64,000 nt of DNA from Holothuria scabra. Lineage: Eukaryota > Echinodermata > Holothuroidea > Aspidochirotida > Holothuriidae. Each line of letters begins with the position of its first letter. Position 1 is the first letter of the stretch. The DNA lies in contig CM074179.1 in NCBI GenBank assembly GCA_037179385.1, forward strand, positions 74,017,719-74,081,718. The letters run 5' to 3'. Shown in pieces: positions 59,080-64,000 of this stretch. A program made the translations under genes and the position numbers. Under the pieces are notes generated by a model. The model did no database searches, was not told where the DNA came from, and was given only the letters and a program-made list of their open reading frames with translations.

Positions 59080-62000
59080 CGGCAACACGAGTTAACTGGG
59101 AAACTGCTTAAGGAGTCGAGGTTGCAATTTCCAGCGGCACAGTTTATCAAGTGGAACTAATTTCCTTGTAATTTTGCAATTTTTCATTTTTTTTTTTTAT
59201 TGTAGTGAAAATTTTATTGCTTGCGAAACATCAATATAATAAACGCTTCGATTCTACTTACAAGCCTGGAAAGGCCAAATCAAGCTGTCTGGGGGGTCAC
59301 TTTTTTTTTTCTTTTTAAGTTTTCTGTACTGCGCTCCGCGCCAACTGATGGAGGCGCTCCGCTTTCAGTCTCCTGAGGAACCACCAACTAATAGGAATTC
59401 CCATGACCGAATCAAGAAAAAATTGTTTCCGCAAGACGTCCTGGTGCGGATTGAACATGGCAGGGGTTAAGGAATTGTATTTTGGTTGACTACGATGGAA
59501 AGAAAGATTTGACTATTGATTGTAAATGAGGCTTTCGCTTGTGCAGACCAGAGAACTGTTAGAGTAATTAACAACTACTTTTAAAAAGCGAAGAGTGTCG
59601 ACCGTTTGACCAGATTTTAGAAGTGCAAAAGACTACAATACCACTAGACACAGGCCTATAATATCCGGCCGAAGAGGCTTGTGTGAAGCCTTTTTATAAG
59701 CCGTCTTTCTTTCCAAAACACGAAGAAGCATCGGAAAACCTGTCGGCTGCACGATTGAATTTGGGAAATGCTTTATTGGATAAAAGCAGGCTGCAAAATA
59801 TAGTTTTGACCATTGGAGGACAATCCCTCAATTCGTACTCCCAGAACGCTGTATATGCATTTCCAAGCATTGCACATAAGTTACAAGCTGTTACAAATCC
59901 ATGGGAAAAATATTCTGCTAAGAGCTTCTTTGCCCCCTGAAGGTGAAATGAATTTACCCCAACTTGAGTTATTATTATTCTTTTTCATATAAATTGTGAT
60001 CAGGTTGCTGGAAACGACACTTTTAGAGCCTTATTAATGAACGATCAGAATTGACATTTTCCTTTGTTTCACGGTCCTGGAACTTTCAAGTAAAAATTCC
60101 GAGGCCCACTGGCCGGCATATATTGCTGATTGCTTAAAAATAACTATAAATATATCTATTTTGGGGGTCAAAGTAGCTAATAACTCTCTGATTACTTTGC
60201 ACTTTGTGAACATATTTTGAAGTGAGCATTTTTATTGCAAACGACAAAAGAAGATAGGGGCGAAAACCAAACATTTACTCCCGGAAGACTTCTGCTCCCA
60301 AAAGGAGCTAAACGTCCCAAATGGACAAGTACACACTCTAAAGGGCAAACATGTGAGATCCTGCTCTAGACTGGCTGAATAGAACAGAAGCCACACCCTG
60401 GATGCAGTTTAACGCCCCTTGGCTCTTTGCCAGAGATTCAAGGGGACTTTTAGGAAAAACGATAAAAGAAGATAGATTCTTCAAATAAGTGTGGGAAAAG
60501 TTATTTTAGGCCATCTAAGATGTCTGATATTTTGGAGTTTCTCTTAGCTCCGCGCCAGCAATGGTGGCGCCCCGCTTAGCTAATATTTATGGCAGAATAA
60601 CGTTTTGTGCCCCCCCCCCCCCCCAAAAAAAAAAAAAAAAAAAAAAACGCAAACTTAGATGCTCCCGTTCGCATTCCGACCGATGCTTTTTAATTTAGAC
60701 TCCCAGATGTATGCAAACTTAATGACAAGTTTTACTCCGGAAGGTAGCGTAAATGGCATAAGATTTCATGTAAAGACACAAAAGTTTCAGTTTTAGCATC
60801 ATGGACCACCACAATCCAACTTTTAACGCTGCTCTTGTCAAAGTTGAAAATCTTGCCCCATTTTGCATTTAAGCTCCTTGAAAACGGCAAAAACTTTCAA
60901 AGGGGACAACCCCCCCCCCCGACCGGCGATCACTCAACATACTGCATGGCCCCCTTTCAGAGGAATCCTGCATGCGCCACTGGTTTGCACCGTGACTGGC
61001 AGGTTGTATTTCGTAAAATTATTAGACGCATACATCTGAGTTTCTCAGACTGGTGTTGAAATTATGTTGTTTAAGAGCAACTCTCCCTTCCCTTTGTCCT
61101 AGATTCCTAGGGCCCTTCCTGTTTCCCGTCACGTGTTACCGGTGAACGTGACAAACTACCTCGCCCTAGTTCCACGCGTATGCTGTATCTCATATTTTCA
61201 AGGTGTGGGCAATTTCACTCTCTACAGCCTCCTCACTGGTCATTTTTTAGATCACCACATCCCTTAATATTTATTTAACTTGGTGCGTCACACCTTTTAG
61301 CCAATCAGGAGACTGCATGTGTTCCGATCTCCCCGAGATATGAAAGCTCCGAACTTGCAAGTTTTGGTCACACTCACTCACTGGTGCAGCAGACCTCAGA
61401 CCTCAGAGTCAATCTGCTTATAGTTAAATTTTAATATATATTTTTTTTTGCCGGCTGTTAATCGAACGGAATAAAATCGCCAATCATCTGGATCTACTTA
61501 TTCATATCTCAACTGGTATCGCCTAAACACTCTGCAACATCCCCATACAGGTCTTCGTATCAACGATTGGTTCATTATCCGACAGTAGTCGCAGCCCCAC
61601 GTATTGCCATAGACACATATGCGATGACACAAACAGCGTTACCAACGGCCGTTGGCGGAAAACGCTAGATTTAGCATTCGTCATTGCGCAATATCTAAAC
61701 AAAACGGGAATTTAGAATTATAATTTACATTTTTCATTTTATTGAAGAATATGACACAAAAATACGGTAATCAAATAATGTAACAACTATCACTGTATTC
61801 TTAAAAAAGTAGTTAGACCTAGGCTACAATTTGCCTGGCTATCTATACAATTTTTACCATCCCGTTGGGGGGGGGGGGCGGGATGCATACCCCCATCCCC
61901 CCTCTGGATCCGTCACTGCTTGTATAGGTTACTTCAGTCATAATGTGAATAATAAACATTGATTTCATCTGCAAGTATTACAAACTGAAGTATGTCTAAA

Positions 62001-62230
62001 AGATTACATGTATCATTTACATACAAGATAAACAACTTTGGTCCAAGAATTGAACCGTATGGTACACCACGTGTAATTTCACTGTTATTTCACTGTTGTT
62101 CGCAAGCAGGAAGTCCACATCTGCAAAACAAATCGTTTGCGTTATAAGTGCACGTGCCTTTCTAATCGGATAAAGACATTCATCGTAGTATTGAGATTAC
62201 GTCGACTCGAAATGCGTGACTCTTAAGTTA
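59080..62230. other. Repeat-rich region without a recognised gene
   Basis: Holds T- and A-rich tracts (59188-59201, 60612-60648 as C run then A run), CGCGGAGCGC-type words at 59330 and 60548, hAT-like termini at 60978-60982 (CAGTGGCGCATGCAGG on the minus strand) and 61914-61918 (CAGTGACGGATCC on the minus strand). An 85-codon frame at 59683-59940 has no recognisable domain. Confidence 0.5.
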
Positions 62231-62235
62231 AATAT

Positions 62236-62309
62236 AAAGGCTGCTCTCAGGATTGTACATTCTCACGCATATGCCTGAGAATGTACAATCCTAGCTGAGA
62301 GCAGCCTTT
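62236..62309. other. Near-perfect 74-nt hairpin
   Basis: The left arm 62236-62265 pairs with 62276-62309: 14 bp (AAAGGCTGCTCTCA / TGAGAGCAGCCTTT), a 4-nt bulge TAGC, and 16 bp (GGATTGTACATTCTCA / TGAGAATGTACAATCC). The loop is CGCATATGCC. Size and shape fit a miRNA precursor or a tiny foldback element. Confidence 0.8.
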
Positions 62310-63660
62310 CCCAGCAAAGCGAACTAGCTTACAATGCATGGTTAACGTACTTCCATGATTGTGTTTTATTTGTCAAAAGCAATTGACTTCGCATAGTGCC
62401 TATACATATTAAGGGTTTCAAAATGCATTTTCAGACAAACTTTTGTGATACCCTTTATTTTATTTATTTATTTATTTTTTTGGGGGGGGGGGGCGTGGGT
62501 GGACGTCTGGGCCAACGGACACGGCGCCTTTGTTCCGCACGTCAGATTTTCTTCGTACTCCATGTACGCTGTAAGTTGTCGAAAGGACAACGAAATACCG
62601 AATAATTTATGGCGTATGCATGGTTTAGTACGTACCAGGGCTATCATTTCGAATGAAAGCTCCTGTGAGTAGCATATAATATTATGACAGAAAAGTAAGG
62701 AACTAAGAAATGCAAGCCAGTATAAAGTTAACAAGGCCTAACCTAAACTCATGTTTGTTTCAGTTTATTTTAGTTTGGGTACAGTTATTCTCACTTTACG
62801 GCCGTTCTAATTTAAATCAGAAATCGTAATCAAACCTATCGCAATAATATACGCCATAACTGAAGTCCTTGCAGTTTGATAATTGTTCGCAAGAGACTCT
62901 CGAAGAAATCAGTTTGCCTTGTCTGCATATATACAGTACGTATATGGAGCGTCCAACAACAAGGCTCTCGTGTACTATCAACGTCACGGACTGACGAAAA
63001 CTAAAATCTCAACATAAGCAGTCAGTTCGCGAAGTTTCCAAACCAGGGATAGGTATAATAACTATGATGACACTATATATTTCTAAAACATTCGTGTTGG
63101 TGTGTCGTTAAACAGTTCAATCTTATCTAACTAACGGTAAGCTCATACCAGTAGGGGTATCTACCGAGACTGATAAAGGGCCCATATGGGTAGCCCACAT
63201 ACACGAGGGATTTTAAAGGATTGAAGTTGTCCCCGGCATACACACACTATCAGTTGTTTGAATGAGCCTTAGAACTACTTTCTCATTTGGATTAACTTAA
63301 GGGGTCTCTTATCTTATAATTCCCGGGTGCAAAACCACATGGAACCTTAGGGGTTATGAAATGGGTTCCATAAAATTCCCATGTTACCAGTAAAATGGTT
63401 ATTTGGGGGGGGGGGGTGAGTGTTTGGGAGGCATAGAACAGTATAATCTTGTCGTAGGCGACGGACTTAGGTTAAACTGGCTTGTCCGGCAGAGGACTTT
63501 TTTTCAAGGTCAGACTTTGGTAGGAGGCAAATTGTCAGGAGTGACTTTGTAACTGGGTGTCTTAATTTGTTACGGTACTAGGGAGACTGTGTGGAGGAGA
63601 CTTCAATTGTGGAGGCTTTACTGGGGGGGGGGGGCTTGTCAGTAAAAGCATTAACTTGAG
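62310..63660. other. No gene recognised
   Basis: Contains G runs at 62481-62492, 63403-63417 and 63623-63633 and short ORFs only. 63180-63200 has GGGCCCATATGGG, a word also typical of the 8.1-kb element ends. Confidence 0.5.
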
Positions 63661-63674
63661 TACTCCCATTTACC

Positions 63675-64000
63675 CAGTGGCGTAGCTAGGATTTTTCCAG
63701 AGGGGGCAAAGGTATGAAATTTCCCCCAAATTTTTCCCGGTCACTGTGTATGTATTTCATATAAATGCAAATTTACAAGTATAACATCATTACCATGCCA
63801 TTTTGTAACATTACCTGCATTTTAATCTTAAAGTATAACATAGAGCAATCGGAAATAACAAAGTATATTATTTTGGTCAATAATATCTGGTTTATTTGTA
63901 TGTACTAACGCAGTGGCGTACGCAGGATTTCTCTGAAGGGGGGGGGGGGGCTTGCAGTATGGTCTAAGGGGAGGGGTGTCCATTTTTTTTACGTTTTCAA
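63675..64000. mobile_element. CAGTGGCGTA-type hAT termini, fragments
   Basis: CAGTGGCGTAGCTAGG starts at 63675 with a possible inverse end TCACTG at 63741-63746. CAGTGGCGTACGCAGG starts at 63911 and runs off the window. These termini match a common hAT-type MITE group. No target duplication was confirmed. Confidence 0.5.

Noticed and set aside
59683..59940. 85-codon plus-strand frame
   Set aside because: Not recognised as any family and surrounded by stops and repeat words. Upstream text looks like decayed mobile DNA, but nothing supports a call.

Overview
The window reads as AT-rich nuclear DNA of a marine invertebrate, most likely an echinoderm and possibly a sea cucumber. That placement rests on the type of Ig/tyrosine-kinase receptor, the Penelope-like element, the tRNA-derived SINEs and the many short inverted-repeat transposons. 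It is inference from family resemblance, not a species identification. There is no bacterial gene organisation: coding DNA is split into small exons with GT-AG introns.

One host gene is recognisable, on the minus strand from 42175 down to 22629. Thirteen exons can be placed. They give a signal peptide plus first Ig domain (42175-41830), three further Ig-like exons (39714-39355, 39085-38771, 33184-32849), a transmembrane exon (32642-32559), and eight exons covering a complete tyrosine-kinase-like domain and a short tyrosine-containing tail (32018 to 22629). Exon lengths sum to 2469 nt, or 823 codons including the stop, with phases that match at every junction and no frameshift. The kinase lacks HRD and DFG residues, so its lineage was probably a pseudokinase. 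This copy also carries an in-frame TGA (31275-31277), an in-frame TAA (24714-24716), a transmembrane exon with no AG acceptor, and a GC donor inside a 28-bp tandem duplication. It is a young pseudogene, a null allele, or a gene whose product is reduced to a soluble Ig ectodomain. An ISRE-like site and a TATA-like box lie just upstream of its start codon.

The introns are swollen by mobile DNA. A 4.5-kb inverted-repeat element (25121-29603), with a hAT MITE nested in it, fills the intron before the catalytic-loop exon. Another hAT MITE with a perfect 8-bp target duplication sits at 23954-24123. A 5.6-kb intron (33184-38771) holds a family of TIR elements bounded by (TA)n tracts and a 5'-truncated, frameshifted Penelope-like retroelement with its GIY-YIG endonuclease region.

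The right third (42.2-64 kb) is almost entirely transposon and satellite material. It has an 8.1-kb inverted-repeat element (45037-53117) with a near-matching 9-bp target duplication and a frameshifted ORF. Nested in it are a 690-bp element with a 9-bp duplication, a GGCCTGTATACA MITE and a SINE. Further right are a gypsy-like integrase relic, a TTAA-targeting MITE caught inside an 88-bp tandem repeat, and a roughly 640-bp tandem array. The left third (1-22.6 kb) has no gene I can support, only a LINE relic, a SINE copy, an old hAT-like element, simple repeats and dispersed repeats.
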